Shown here: piece by piece, positions 45,118 to 53,745 of the stretch
Numbering within the stretch: position 1 is the first letter of the stretch
Layout of the letters: each line of letters opens with the position of its first letter
DNA from: Pseudoalteromonas phenolica
GTDB taxonomy: Bacteria > Pseudomonadota > Gammaproteobacteria > Enterobacterales > Alteromonadaceae
Reading direction: 5' to 3'
Assembly: GCF_001444405.1 (NCBI RefSeq)
Contig: NZ_CP013187.1
Span: 3,038,001 to 3,102,000, forward strand
DNA length: 64,000 nucleotides
Notes under the pieces: generated by a model
What the model was told of the DNA's origin: nothing
Database searches by the model: none
What the model saw: only the letters and a program-made list of their open reading frames with translations
Program-made: the position numbers and the translations under genes

Positions 45118-45174
45118 CTATCCAGTCAGGATGGTGGTTGTAATAATGGTCGTAATTGAATTCATTGTTTTCAT
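45118..45174 (-). CDS. thrL: thr operon leader peptide
   Basis: An 18-residue ORF on the minus strand, MKTMNSITTIITTTILTG, followed by TAG. Seven of its 18 codons are threonine and four isoleucine, the signature of the ribosome-stalling leader that senses Thr-tRNA and Ile-tRNA. It is followed 27 bases later by the attenuator stem and then thrA. It is too short for routine ORF calling, but the composition and position make it convincing. Confidence 0.9.
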   Translation of the reverse strand: MKTMNSITTIITTTILTG

Positions 45175-45329
45175 AATTATTAGACTGCCCGAAAATCAGA
45201 CAGCATGCAACCGTCTTTATTGAAATTATTATGCAAAAAACTCAAGTTGAAATCGAATTAGTGGTAAAAATAGACCTTGATGTAACGTAATTGAAATAAA
45301 AAGAAGAATTTAAAAAGGGGAATGAGGAC

Positions 45330-45695
45330 TTACCTAAGCCCATAAGTATGCAAAATATTTAGCAACACGTCAGGCTTAACGGGTTTTTCAATAAATGAAA
45401 TTGCACCAAGTTGCTTAACTCGCGCTTTCATTTCTGGTTGAATATCAGCTGAGATGACAATAACAAAAGTTTCTATGACTTGTGACTTTACAGCTTGCAA
45501 AACCCCTACACCATCCAATTCTGGCATAGTTAAATCCAAACAGAGTAAATCTACTTGATGGCTGTTTAAAACCTCTAGGGCTTCAATTCCATTTTTAGCT
45601 TGTAAAATTGTTGCGTCATATGCAGATGACAAGCAGCGAATCACTTGTTTGCGGGCAACAACAGAATCATCACAGACCAAAATAGTAAAGCTCAT
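45330..45695 (-). CDS. Single-domain response regulator (CheY-like receiver)
   Basis: A 121-residue receiver domain with no output domain. The acidic pocket Asp9-Asp10, the phosphoacceptor Asp54 (CLDLTMPELDG), Ser82 (VISAD) and Lys104 (FIEKP) are all present, so it should be phosphorylatable. It is divergent from the histidine kinase gene at 45920 with 224 bp between, which makes that kinase its likeliest partner. Output is presumably by protein contact; the target is unknown. Confidence 0.9.
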   Translation of the reverse strand: MSFTILVCDDSVVARKQVIRCLSSAYDATILQAKNGIEALEVLNSHQVDLLCLDLTMPELDGVGVLQAVKSQVIETFVIVISADIQPEMKARVKQLGAISFIEKPVKPDVLLNILHTYGLR

Positions 45696-45919
45696 TTTAT
45701 AAACTCATTCACTCGAAATTAACCTACTGCTAGCACCTTATTTAAAATGTCTTATAACATATTCATCTTAAAGCACTAAATGAGATCGATATAATATCTA
45801 ACCAAACAATGGCATTGTAAACAATAATGGCAGATAAATATTTATTTTTACGGCTTTATTAGCTAAGTTTAAATACAGACGTATCGCTTTAAACAAAATC
45901 AGGGAGCCTAGCTTCATTC

Positions 45920-47683
45920 ATGCTACAAAAAAGCCTATCAAAAAAGCTACTTACGAATGTGCTATCGGTTTACTTTTTGTTAACTTTTCTTGTCACATGT
46001 GGTCAAGTAATTACTGAGTATATAAATACTAAAAATTATATTCAGAACGAGTTAACCATGTTGCAAAAGACCTTTAGCCGCAGTTTAACGCGCGCTATTT
46101 GGGAATTAAACACCAAGCAAACTGTTACTACCGCTGAAGGCCTACTTGCAATACCTATGATTGAAGGCATTATCGTACGTGACGATAGTGGCGAGATTAT
46201 TTCTCAATTGGGTCGCTCTCTTGATATTCATGAATTGTATAGTCAGCAACTCGTTCAAGAAGAAGTTATCATCGAAGATACTCCTTCAGGCTTGTTTGGT
46301 TATACCTTTCCATTAATTTTCGAGTTTTCTGGTAGAGCAACCCAAGTTGGCGATGTCACACTCTTTTCAAGCCGAGAAGTGGTACTTAGCCGTATTATGT
46401 TATCGATTTACTTCTTGCTTGGTAATGCCGTTGTTAAAACCACTTTCTTAATCATTTTATTTTTAATCGCTTTTAGAAAATTACTCACTGAGCCCCTTAC
46501 TGACCTAACTGAGCAGATAGAAGCATTTGAGTTAAATGATGACATTGATGGCCAACGCATTGATATAGGTACAACTGAGCGCAATGAGTTAAAAGTCATG
46601 GAGGAAGCTTTCAATAAATTGATAGATAAAGTCAGTGACTATCGAAACCAACTTGATGACACTCAAAAAGAATTACTTATTAGCAACGAGAAGTTAGACC
46701 AACACAATTTGCAATTAGAGCAAGAAGTTGCTCGCAAAACATCAAATCTCAGCCAAGCCATGATGGATTTGCAGCAGCAAAAATATGAGCTTGAGAAACA
46801 AAAGCTCACACTCACAGAAGAAATCGATTTACGTCGTCAAACTGAACAAGAGTTACTGACTAAGCAAAAAGAGCTTGAGCGTTACTTGGATGAACTAAAC
46901 ATGGCACAAGAGCGTCTCGTTGGCTCAGAAAAAATGGCTGCGCTTGGTGGTTTAGTTGCAGGTATTACTCACGATATCAACACACCAGTTGGTATTGGCG
47001 TAACCGCGACCTCGTTCTTGCAAGAACGGTTAGAACAAATCGAAGCAGCCTATAAAGACAAAACGCTTTCTCCAAAAGCGTTAGAAGAGTTTATTAACGA
47101 TGCCAAGCAAAGTACCAGCTTATTAACCACTAATTTAGATAGAGCATCTGAACTGGTTGCTAGCTTTAAACAAATTGCCGTAGACCAAGCTAGTGAAGCG
47201 GTGCGCAATATCAATTTGAAGCAGTATCTTGCTGAGGTTATTCGTTCACTGCACCCTAAATTAAAGAAAACCAAACATGCCATCAATGTTGAATGCCCTG
47301 AAGATCTCCAGCTGAATTTACCTGCTGGCGCAATTAGCCAGATTTTTACCAACTTGATTATGAACTCACTTATTCACGGCTTTGAAGGCATTGATCAGGG
47401 CGAGATTAACATTGAAATTAAAAACGATAATGACGATGTGGTTATTCATTACAAAGACAATGGTCGTGGTGTTAGCCAAACTCAACTTGAAAAGTTATTC
47501 GACCCTTTCTTTACCACAAAACGTGATCAAGGTGGCAGTGGCTTAGGCACCCACATCACCTTGAACTTGGTGAAGCAGACTTTAAACGGTGAAATAGAAG
47601 TGAGCAGCGAAGAAGGAAAAGGCTTGAGCTATATGATCCGATTCCCAAAAACGCTACAACAATCGGCTAATATGTTCGATTAA
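45920..47683 (+). CDS. Membrane sensor histidine kinase
   Basis: A 587-residue kinase with a membrane helix at about 10-32, a periplasmic sensor region of about 125 residues (FSRSLTRAIWELNTKQ at its start), a second helix at about 160-190, a HAMP-like linker, a long coiled coil (about 230-335), an H-box with His351 (GITHDINTPVG) and an HATPase domain with N (IMNSLIHG), G1 (DNGRG) and G2 (GGSGLGTHI) boxes. The HDxNxP phosphoacceptor and coiled coil resemble the HK4-type kinases. No attached receiver is present; the divergent receiver protein is a probable partner. The signal is unknown. Confidence 0.9.
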   Translation: MLQKSLSKKLLTNVLSVYFLLTFLVTCGQVITEYINTKNYIQNELTMLQKTFSRSLTRAIWELNTKQTVTTAEGLLAIPMIEGIIVRDDSGEIISQLGRSLDIHELYSQQLVQEEVIIEDTPSGLFGYTFPLIFEFSGRATQVGDVTLFSSREVVLSRIMLSIYFLLGNAVVKTTFLIILFLIAFRKLLTEPLTDLTEQIEAFELNDDIDGQRIDIGTTERNELKVMEEAFNKLIDKVSDYRNQLDDTQKELLISNEKLDQHNLQLEQEVARKTSNLSQAMMDLQQQKYELEKQKLTLTEEIDLRRQTEQELLTKQKELERYLDELNMAQERLVGSEKMAALGGLVAGITHDINTPVGIGVTATSFLQERLEQIEAAYKDKTLSPKALEEFINDAKQSTSLLTTNLDRASELVASFKQIAVDQASEAVRNINLKQYLAEVIRSLHPKLKKTKHAINVECPEDLQLNLPAGAISQIFTNLIMNSLIHGFEGIDQGEINIEIKNDNDDVVIHYKDNGRGVSQTQLEKLFDPFFTTKRDQGGSGLGTHITLNLVKQTLNGEIEVSSEEGKGLSYMIRFPKTLQQSANMFD

Positions 47684-47798
47684 AATACAGCTTTCTAAGA
47701 CTGAGTTAAGCCCTGATTATTCGGGGCTTAATTTTATCCCCCAAGTAAAATAAATATTGCTATCATAGCCAACATTAAAATCAGTGGATAATAACAAT

Positions 47799-48710
47799 AT
47801 GTGGTTCAGCAACCTGATCTGTTACAGATTCAAACAAGACGTTTCATATAATCAAGAAGACTTTGAAAAAGCCTTAGAGCAAGACGTATTCCGCCCTTGT
47901 GGTAGTCAAGAAATGAATACCTTTGGCTGGACAAAAGCATTTGGAAAACACGGTCAAACTTTATCTCACTTCTCTGAAAAAAGCATTTTAGTTTGCGCAA
48001 AACGTGAAGAGAAAGTACTTCCAGCTTCAGTCATCAACGACATGCTGGCTGAAAAAATTGAATTAATTGAACGCGAAGAAAACCGTCCAGTTAAGAAGAA
48101 AGAAAAAGATGAGCTTAAAGAAAACATCTTAAGCACATTGCTTCCTCAAGCTTTCAAAAAATCGAGCTTACAATTTGCTTTTATTGATCAAGTAAATGGC
48201 TGGGTTATTGTAAACAGTGCAAGCTTTAATAAAGCCGAAGAGCTACTCGCACTACTTAGAAAATCATTAGGCACCCTGCCTGTCGTGCCTGCGTTTGCTA
48301 ACTATGATTTAGATGTATTCTTAACTGATTGGCTGACTCACTTTAACGCCCCTGATGGCTTCGCGATTGGCTCAGATGCAGAGCTACAAGAACCTGACGA
48401 CAACGGTGCGCAAGTTAAATTAAAACAACATGATTTAGCCAGCGATGAAATCAAAACCCACCTAGAAAATGGTAAGCGAGTAACTAAACTTGCACTTGAC
48501 TGGCGTGAACGTGTGAAGTTCATTTTACAAAATGACGGTACATTAAAGCGCTTAAGCTATGCTGATGCGCTAAAAGAGCAAAATGCCGATATTCCAAAAG
48601 AAGATATGGCCATTAAGTTAGATGCCGATTTCATCTTAATCACAGAAGAAATTAAAGAGCTACTTGAAGAACTCACTGCAGGGTTAGGCGATAAAGAAGA
48701 TTTAGCTTAG
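47799..48710 (+). CDS. rdgC: Recombination-associated protein RdgC
   Basis: Ring-forming DNA-binding protein that limits RecA activity. The ATG at 47799 gives MWFSNLICYRF and 303 residues, the same length as E. coli RdgC. Marks: PCGSQEMNTFGWTKAFG, CAKREEKVLPASVI, LLPQAFKKSS, LLRKSLGTLPVVP, VTKLALDWRERVKF and LDADFILIT. The five-codon upstream extension (from 47784) is not conserved. Confidence 0.96.
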   Translation: MWFSNLICYRFKQDVSYNQEDFEKALEQDVFRPCGSQEMNTFGWTKAFGKHGQTLSHFSEKSILVCAKREEKVLPASVINDMLAEKIELIEREENRPVKKKEKDELKENILSTLLPQAFKKSSLQFAFIDQVNGWVIVNSASFNKAEELLALLRKSLGTLPVVPAFANYDLDVFLTDWLTHFNAPDGFAIGSDAELQEPDDNGAQVKLKQHDLASDEIKTHLENGKRVTKLALDWRERVKFILQNDGTLKRLSYADALKEQNADIPKEDMAIKLDADFILITEEIKELLEELTAGLGDKEDLA

Positions 48711-48747
48711 TCTTTTATTCAAAGTACAAAATGAATTCTTAAACTAG

Positions 48748-48772
48748 AAAGGAGCCTTACGGCTCCTTTTTT
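48748..48772. terminator. Terminator between rdgC and the convergent aldehyde reductase gene
   Basis: A 9-bp stem (AAAGGAGCC / GGCTCCTTT, 4-base loop) is followed by a T run on the plus strand and by an A/T-rich arm that would also serve the minus strand. Confidence 0.85.
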
Positions 48773-48783
48773 ATAAGATGAAT

Positions 48784-49938
48784 TTACTTCGCTGCTAACA
48801 ATATCTCTTTAACGATATCTAACGTTAGATCACCGGTTTCACTTAATTGAGTTAATCCCATTTTTTCCATATTAGCTACTACCGTATCAATGCCTTCATC
48901 ATCAATACCATAGTGAGACAATGCAGTCACAATATCTAACGAGTTGAAGAACGCTTCTGTCTTATCTATCGCCTGATTAATTTTCTCGTCTTCAGTGCCG
49001 TCTGTGATGTCCCAAACACGCTCAGCAAATTGAACTAGCTTGTCATGCTTTTGCGCTTTACGTGCTCTTAATAGGCTAGGAAGAACAATGGCAAGTGTAC
49101 GACCATGCGCAATACCGAACATCGCAGTCAGCTCATGGCCAATCATGTGAGTAGACCAATCTTGTGGTACACCAACACCGATAATACCATTCAGAGCAGA
49201 TGTAGCTGACCACATAAAGTTTTTACGTGCCGCCAAATCATCACTTTGGTAAGTAATTGGGCCATCTTCAATTAAGGTTTTTAGAATCCCCTCAGAGAAC
49301 CTATCTTGCACTTTAGCGCCGACAGGCTGAGTAAGGTATTGCTCTATCACGTGCACAAATGCATCTGCTACGCCATTCGCCACCTGCTCTTTCGGTAAAG
49401 AAAAAGTAAAGTCTGGGTCTAATACTGAAAATTGAGGATACACCAATGGCGATGTGATTGGATATTTTTGCTCATTGTAGGTCACCACAGAAAATGCATT
49501 CATTTCTGACCCCGTCGCAGGCAGTGTTGCAATACAACCTAGTGGCACCGCTTTTTCAACTGGCACCGGATTAAAGCCGTGGAACAGTAACGTATGATGA
49601 TCTTTATCAGCACTCGCTGCTAAAGCGATGAATTTTGTACCATCCATCACTGAGCCACCACCAACAGCAAGTAAAAAGTCGATGTCGTTCTCTTTCACCA
49701 CTTTTACGGCTTTCATTAAAGTCTCAAATTGTGGGTTTGGCTCAATACCACCAAACTCTATTACTTCACGATCACCTAAATTGCTAATCACTTTTTCTAG
49801 GGTGCCAAAGCGCTTAACGCTCCCACCACCATATAAAACCAGTACTTTTGCCGATGCTGGGATAAGTTTATCTAGTTCACCCAGTCTATCTTGACCAAAT
49901 ACGATGCGAGTCGGATTGTAAAAATCAAAGTTTTGCAT
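48784..49938 (-). CDS. yqhD: Iron-containing alcohol dehydrogenase, YqhD-type NADPH aldehyde reductase
   Basis: A 384-residue cytoplasmic reductase close to E. coli YqhD, which removes short-chain and lipid-peroxidation aldehydes using NADPH. Family marks: VLVLYGGGSVKRFG, IEPNPQFETLM, LAVGGGSVMDGTKFIA, TLPATGSEMNA. The metal ligands are seen in DAFVHVIEQY and in HMIGHELTAMFGIAHGRTLAI. It is divergent from an AraC-type regulator, copying the yqhC-yqhD arrangement, so aldehyde-responsive activation is likely. Confidence 0.9.
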   Translation of the reverse strand: MQNFDFYNPTRIVFGQDRLGELDKLIPASAKVLVLYGGGSVKRFGTLEKVISNLGDREVIEFGGIEPNPQFETLMKAVKVVKENDIDFLLAVGGGSVMDGTKFIALAASADKDHHTLLFHGFNPVPVEKAVPLGCIATLPATGSEMNAFSVVTYNEQKYPITSPLVYPQFSVLDPDFTFSLPKEQVANGVADAFVHVIEQYLTQPVGAKVQDRFSEGILKTLIEDGPITYQSDDLAARKNFMWSATSALNGIIGVGVPQDWSTHMIGHELTAMFGIAHGRTLAIVLPSLLRARKAQKHDKLVQFAERVWDITDGTEDEKINQAIDKTEAFFNSLDIVTALSHYGIDDEGIDTVVANMEKMGLTQLSETGDLTLDIVKEILLAAK

Positions 49939-50104
49939 AATGTGCCCCTATGTGTTTTGTTAAGTACAGAATAGCAACTCATAGCTTTATTAAAATGACT
50001 TAAACCATCAATTTCATGCCTAAAACTCTCACTCTTGATAAGTTTAGTTAAAAACACTTCCCCACTTGCTATACTAAATCCATCAAATAACTTGGTGACA
50101 AACG

Positions 50105-50977
50105 ATGCAATCACTCATTACACAACTTGAACAATTGGCGCCCTCTGAGGGTTATAATCACACCTTCATTCATGGTGTTGGTATCTATAAAAGTAGTGAA
50201 AGCGCAGTAAGAACGCCTCTGTGTTATAGCCAAGGCATTATTTTTGTTTTGCAAGGCCAAAAAAGGGTCTTTTTCGATGAGCAGATCTATACCTATAACC
50301 CAGATAATTATTTAGTGCTCACCGTACCTTTACCTGCTGAATGTGAAACACAACTCACAAACAACAACCCATTACTGTCATTAATCATCGATTTTGACAT
50401 ACCTGTACTCGGAGAATTAGTAAGAGTTTTTGATGAACATGGAAAACTGAATAGCAGTGATAAAATGAGCAATGCAAAGGGCCTATTCGTCAGCGAAAAT
50501 ACGGATGCTTTATCTTGCACGCTCACTCGATTAGTTAACTGTTTAAGCTCAAAGTTACAATCTGACATTATTGGAAAAGGATTGGTACGGGAAGTCTTTT
50601 TTCATGTATTGCAAGGCCCACAAGCGTCGCCTTTATTTGATCTCGTCTCACACAATACGCACATGTCTAAAATGGAGCGCACGCTAAAACATCTACATAA
50701 TAACTATAATGACAAGCTAGATGTTGAACAACTCGCCAGTATGGCAAATATGAGCGCCTCAACGTTTCACCGTAACTTTAAACAGATAACGGCCTCGTCA
50801 CCTATTCAGTACGTAAAAAAGCTTCGGTTATCTAAAGCGAAAGATTTACTGCAAGACCAAGGGATCAAAGTAAAACAAGCTGCTGCGCAAGTAGGTTATG
50901 AAAGCGCCACCCAGTTTAGCCGCGAATTTACTCGCTACTTTGGTATCTCACCCAGCGATTATGCCAAAGCGAATTAA
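50105..50977 (+). CDS. AraC-family transcriptional regulator (YqhC-like)
   Basis: A 290-residue activator with an AraC-type N-terminal cupin domain (YSQGIIFVLQGQKRVFFDEQIYTY, LTVPLPAECET) and a C-terminal pair of helix-turn-helix motifs (LASMANMSASTFHRNFKQITASSPIQYVKKLRL; AAAQVGYESATQFSREFTRYFG, shown here in shorter terms as the two recognition helices). Divergent from the YqhD-like gene with 166 bp between, it probably controls that gene as YqhC does. Its 3' end overlaps the convergent GNAT gene by 4 bp. Confidence 0.88.
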   Translation: MQSLITQLEQLAPSEGYNHTFIHGVGIYKSSESAVRTPLCYSQGIIFVLQGQKRVFFDEQIYTYNPDNYLVLTVPLPAECETQLTNNNPLLSLIIDFDIPVLGELVRVFDEHGKLNSSDKMSNAKGLFVSENTDALSCTLTRLVNCLSSKLQSDIIGKGLVREVFFHVLQGPQASPLFDLVSHNTHMSKMERTLKHLHNNYNDKLDVEQLASMANMSASTFHRNFKQITASSPIQYVKKLRLSKAKDLLQDQGIKVKQAAAQVGYESATQFSREFTRYFGISPSDYAKAN

Positions 50978-51423
50978 AAGTGCTTTTCGAAAAATAGTAA
51001 CTGATGTTCACCATGCCGACAGCGCTTAAATTCTCGATAGCCAAGCTTACGATAGATGTGTTGCCCTCGCTCATTAAAGTCAAACACATCTAACCAGATC
51101 CGTTGACATGCATAGTGTTCAAGGCAATATTGTTCCATAGCTTGAATCGCCAACTGCCCTATCCCTGCACCACGCTGGCCGATGACGATGCGCCTAAATT
51201 CAACGATTGTTTCTGACTCTAAAGCGAGAATAATAAAACCAGCCAACTGTTCATTTTGAAAAACTGACAAGTATTGAATTGTGGGCTCTTCCATACTGTT
51301 CAAGTGCTGCTCTTTGGAGTTAGCCAAGATAAATTCGCCCACATCAGCCTGCTGCTCCCACGCCACCAAATCATCTAAATGCGCTGCAAGAGTTGGAAAC
51401 AGTTTAATGTTCAGCTGTGACAT
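50974..51423 (-). CDS. GNAT-family N-acetyltransferase
   Basis: A 149-residue acetyl-CoA-dependent transferase. The GNAT core is seen in the strand QLAGFIILALESE, motif A VEFRRIVIGQRGAGIGQLAIQAME (with the acetyl-CoA pyrophosphate loop QRGAGIG) and motif B region IWLDVFDFNERGQHIYRKLGY. The substrate is unknown. It lies downstream of tkt on the same strand with a terminator between. Confidence 0.85.
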   Translation of the reverse strand: MSQLNIKLFPTLAAHLDDLVAWEQQADVGEFILANSKEQHLNSMEEPTIQYLSVFQNEQLAGFIILALESETIVEFRRIVIGQRGAGIGQLAIQAMEQYCLEHYACQRIWLDVFDFNERGQHIYRKLGYREFKRCRHGEHQLLFFEKHF

Positions 51424-51437
51424 AATTTTTCCTAAAT

Positions 51438-51463
51438 AAAAACCCGCAACATGTGCGGGTTTT
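51438..51463 (-). terminator. Terminator after tkt
   Basis: A 9-bp stem (AAACCCGCA / TGCGGGTTT, 5-base loop) is extended by A/T on both sides, 25 bases after the tkt stop on the minus strand. Confidence 0.8.
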
Positions 51464-51487
51464 AAATTACTTAATATGCTTTATAGA

Positions 51488-53482
51488 TTAAGCAAATAAA
51501 CGGTTAGCTTGTGCTACCACATTATCAACTGTGAAGCCGAAGTGCTCAAATAGCTCACCAGCAGGTGCTGACTCACCAAATGTTGACATACCCACTACAG
51601 CACCATTTAAGCCAACATACTTGAACCAGTAGTCAGCAATACCCGCTTCAACCGCAACACGACGTGTTACTGCTGCTGGTAAAACGCTTTCTTTATATTC
51701 AGCTGACTGTGCATCAAATACATCTGTAGAAGGCATAGACACAACACGTACCTTTTTGCCTTGTAAACGAAGCGCTTTTGCTGCATCAACAGCGAGTTGT
51801 ACTTCAGAACCTGTTGCAATCAAGATAAGCTCAGGGTTGCCGTCACAGCTAAGTACATAACCACCTTGTTTGATTGCAGCAACTTGTGCTTCATCACGAG
51901 CTTGTTGCTCTAAACCTTGACGAGTAAAGATAAGTGACGTTGGACCATCTTTACGTTCAATCGCTTGCTGCCAAGCAACAGCTGACTCAACTTGGTCACA
52001 TGGACGCCAGTTCACTAGGTTAGGTGTTAAACGCATGCTGGCAATTTGCTCAACCGGCTGGTGCGTCGGACCATCTTCACCCAGACCAATTGAATCGTGA
52101 GTATAAACAAAGATGCTTGGCTGCTTCATTAATGCTGCCATACGTACCGCGTTACGCGCGTATTCCATGAACATTAAGAAAGTTGCGCCGTAAGGTACGA
52201 AACCTTTGTGCAGTGCAATACCGTTCATGATTGCCGACATACCAAATTCACGTACACCGTAGAAGATGTAGTTACCTGATGCATCATCAGCCGTTAAGCC
52301 CTTCGAACCTTCCCATAGTGTAAGGTTAGAACCTGCAAGGTCAGCTGAGCCGCCCATAAACTCAGGTAGAATTGGACCAAATGCATTCAATGCATTTTGT
52401 GACGCTTTACGTGTCGCAGGGTTAGCTGGATTTGCTTGAAGCTCTGCAATGTACTTTTCAGTTTCAGCTTGCCAGTTTGCAGGGAGTTCGCCTTTCATGC
52501 GACGCTCAAACTCAGCCGCAAGCTCAGGGTATGCCATTTGGTACTCTGTGAATTTCACTAACCAGTGGCTTTGTGCTTGTTGACCACGAGAAGAAGCATC
52601 CCACTTCGCGTAGATATCTTCAGGGATTTCAAACGCATCGTGATCCCAACCAAGGAATTCACGTGCTGCTTTAATTTCTTCATCACCTAATGGTGCACCG
52701 TGACAATCATGGCTTCCTGATTTGTTTGGTGAACCATAACCAATCACTGTCTTACAGCAAATAAGTGTTGGCTTGTCAGTTTCTGCACGTGCCGCTTCGA
52801 TTGCCGCTTTAATTGCATCGCTATCGTGACCATCTACGTCAGCAATTACATGCCAGCCGTAAGATTCAAAACGCTTAGGTGTATCATCGCTGAACCAGCC
52901 TTCTACTTCACCATCGATTGAGATGCCGTTGTCATCCCAGAATGCGATAAGCTTACCAAGGCCTAGTGTACCGGCTAATGAACAAGCCTCATGCGAAATA
53001 CCTTCCATTAAACAGCCATCGCCTAAGAAGGTGTAAGTGAAGTGGTTCACAATATCAAATTCGTCACGGTTGAATTGAGCTGCAAGTGCTTTTTCAGCAA
53101 TCGCCATACCTACCGCATTAGTAATACCCTGACCAAGTGGGCCAGTTGTTGTTTCTACACCTGGTGCATAGCCATATTCTGGGTGACCCGGTGTTTTAGA
53201 ATGCATTTGACGGAAGTTTTTCAGATCATCAATAGAAAGATCATAACCGCTCAGGTGCAACAAAGAATAAATAAGCATAGAGCCGTGGCCATTTGACAGA
53301 ATAAAGCGGTCTCTGTCAGCCCACTCTGGGTTGCTTGGGTTGTGCTTTAAATAATCGCGCCATAGTACTTCTGCGATATCAGCCATACCCATAGGTGCTC
53401 CCGGGTGACCAGACTTAGCTTTTTGTACTGCGTCCATAGACAGAACGCGAATGGCATTTGCAAGTTCTTTGCGTGACGGCAT
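51488..53482 (-). CDS. tkt: Transketolase
   Basis: Thiamine-diphosphate enzyme of the non-oxidative pentose phosphate pathway. The 664-residue protein has KSGHPGAPMGMADIAEVLW, the ThDP motif GDGCLMEGISHEA with the NGIS segment, the SHDCHGAPLG loop, and the pyrimidine domain (REFGMSAIMNGIALH, YTHDSIGLGEDGPTHQPVE). It is divergent from metK. The length matches E. coli TktA (663). Confidence 0.97.
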   Translation of the reverse strand: MPSRKELANAIRVLSMDAVQKAKSGHPGAPMGMADIAEVLWRDYLKHNPSNPEWADRDRFILSNGHGSMLIYSLLHLSGYDLSIDDLKNFRQMHSKTPGHPEYGYAPGVETTTGPLGQGITNAVGMAIAEKALAAQFNRDEFDIVNHFTYTFLGDGCLMEGISHEACSLAGTLGLGKLIAFWDDNGISIDGEVEGWFSDDTPKRFESYGWHVIADVDGHDSDAIKAAIEAARAETDKPTLICCKTVIGYGSPNKSGSHDCHGAPLGDEEIKAAREFLGWDHDAFEIPEDIYAKWDASSRGQQAQSHWLVKFTEYQMAYPELAAEFERRMKGELPANWQAETEKYIAELQANPANPATRKASQNALNAFGPILPEFMGGSADLAGSNLTLWEGSKGLTADDASGNYIFYGVREFGMSAIMNGIALHKGFVPYGATFLMFMEYARNAVRMAALMKQPSIFVYTHDSIGLGEDGPTHQPVEQIASMRLTPNLVNWRPCDQVESAVAWQQAIERKDGPTSLIFTRQGLEQQARDEAQVAAIKQGGYVLSCDGNPELILIATGSEVQLAVDAAKALRLQGKKVRVVSMPSTDVFDAQSAEYKESVLPAAVTRRVAVEAGIADYWFKYVGLNGAVVGMSTFGESAPAGELFEHFGFTVDNVVAQANRLFA

Positions 53483-53628
53483 GAATTCTCCTACCTTTAA
53501 TTGTGTTGCGCTGAAATGTCAGTGCCTTCATTCTGACTCATTTATGGTACTTACTGCAACGTATATACCTGAGAAAACGAGGGCTAAACTTGTATATTTC
53601 AGGATCTGCAATTGAAAAAATCTAATTC

Positions 53629-53644
53629 AGACGTCTAGGCGTAA
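53629..53644 (+). promoter_or_regulatory. MetJ operator (Met boxes) upstream of metK
   Basis: AGACGTCT is a perfect 8-of-8 Met box, followed directly by AGGCGTAA (5 of 8), giving the tandem arrangement that MetJ needs. It ends 101 bp before the metK ATG and adjoins a plausible promoter at 53651-53679. Confidence 0.75.
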
Positions 53645-53650
53645 AAAAAC

Positions 53651-53679
53651 TAGGCAAGTTAATTTGTTTTAGATAGAAT
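53651..53679 (+). promoter_or_regulatory. Putative sigma-70 promoter of metK
   Basis: TAGGCA (-35, 4 of 6) and TAGAAT (-10, 5 of 6) are separated by 17 bases, just downstream of the MetJ operator. The call rests on consensus match and position only. Confidence 0.45.
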
Positions 53680-53745
53680 ACGCCCCTTATTTTTTCGCGC
53701 TATCCCCGATGTTCGTGAAGCGCAATATTTGTGAGCATAGATACA

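Noticed and set aside
53483..53745. SAM riboswitch before metK
   Set aside because: The leader shows no aptamer structure; a MetJ operator explains regulation better.
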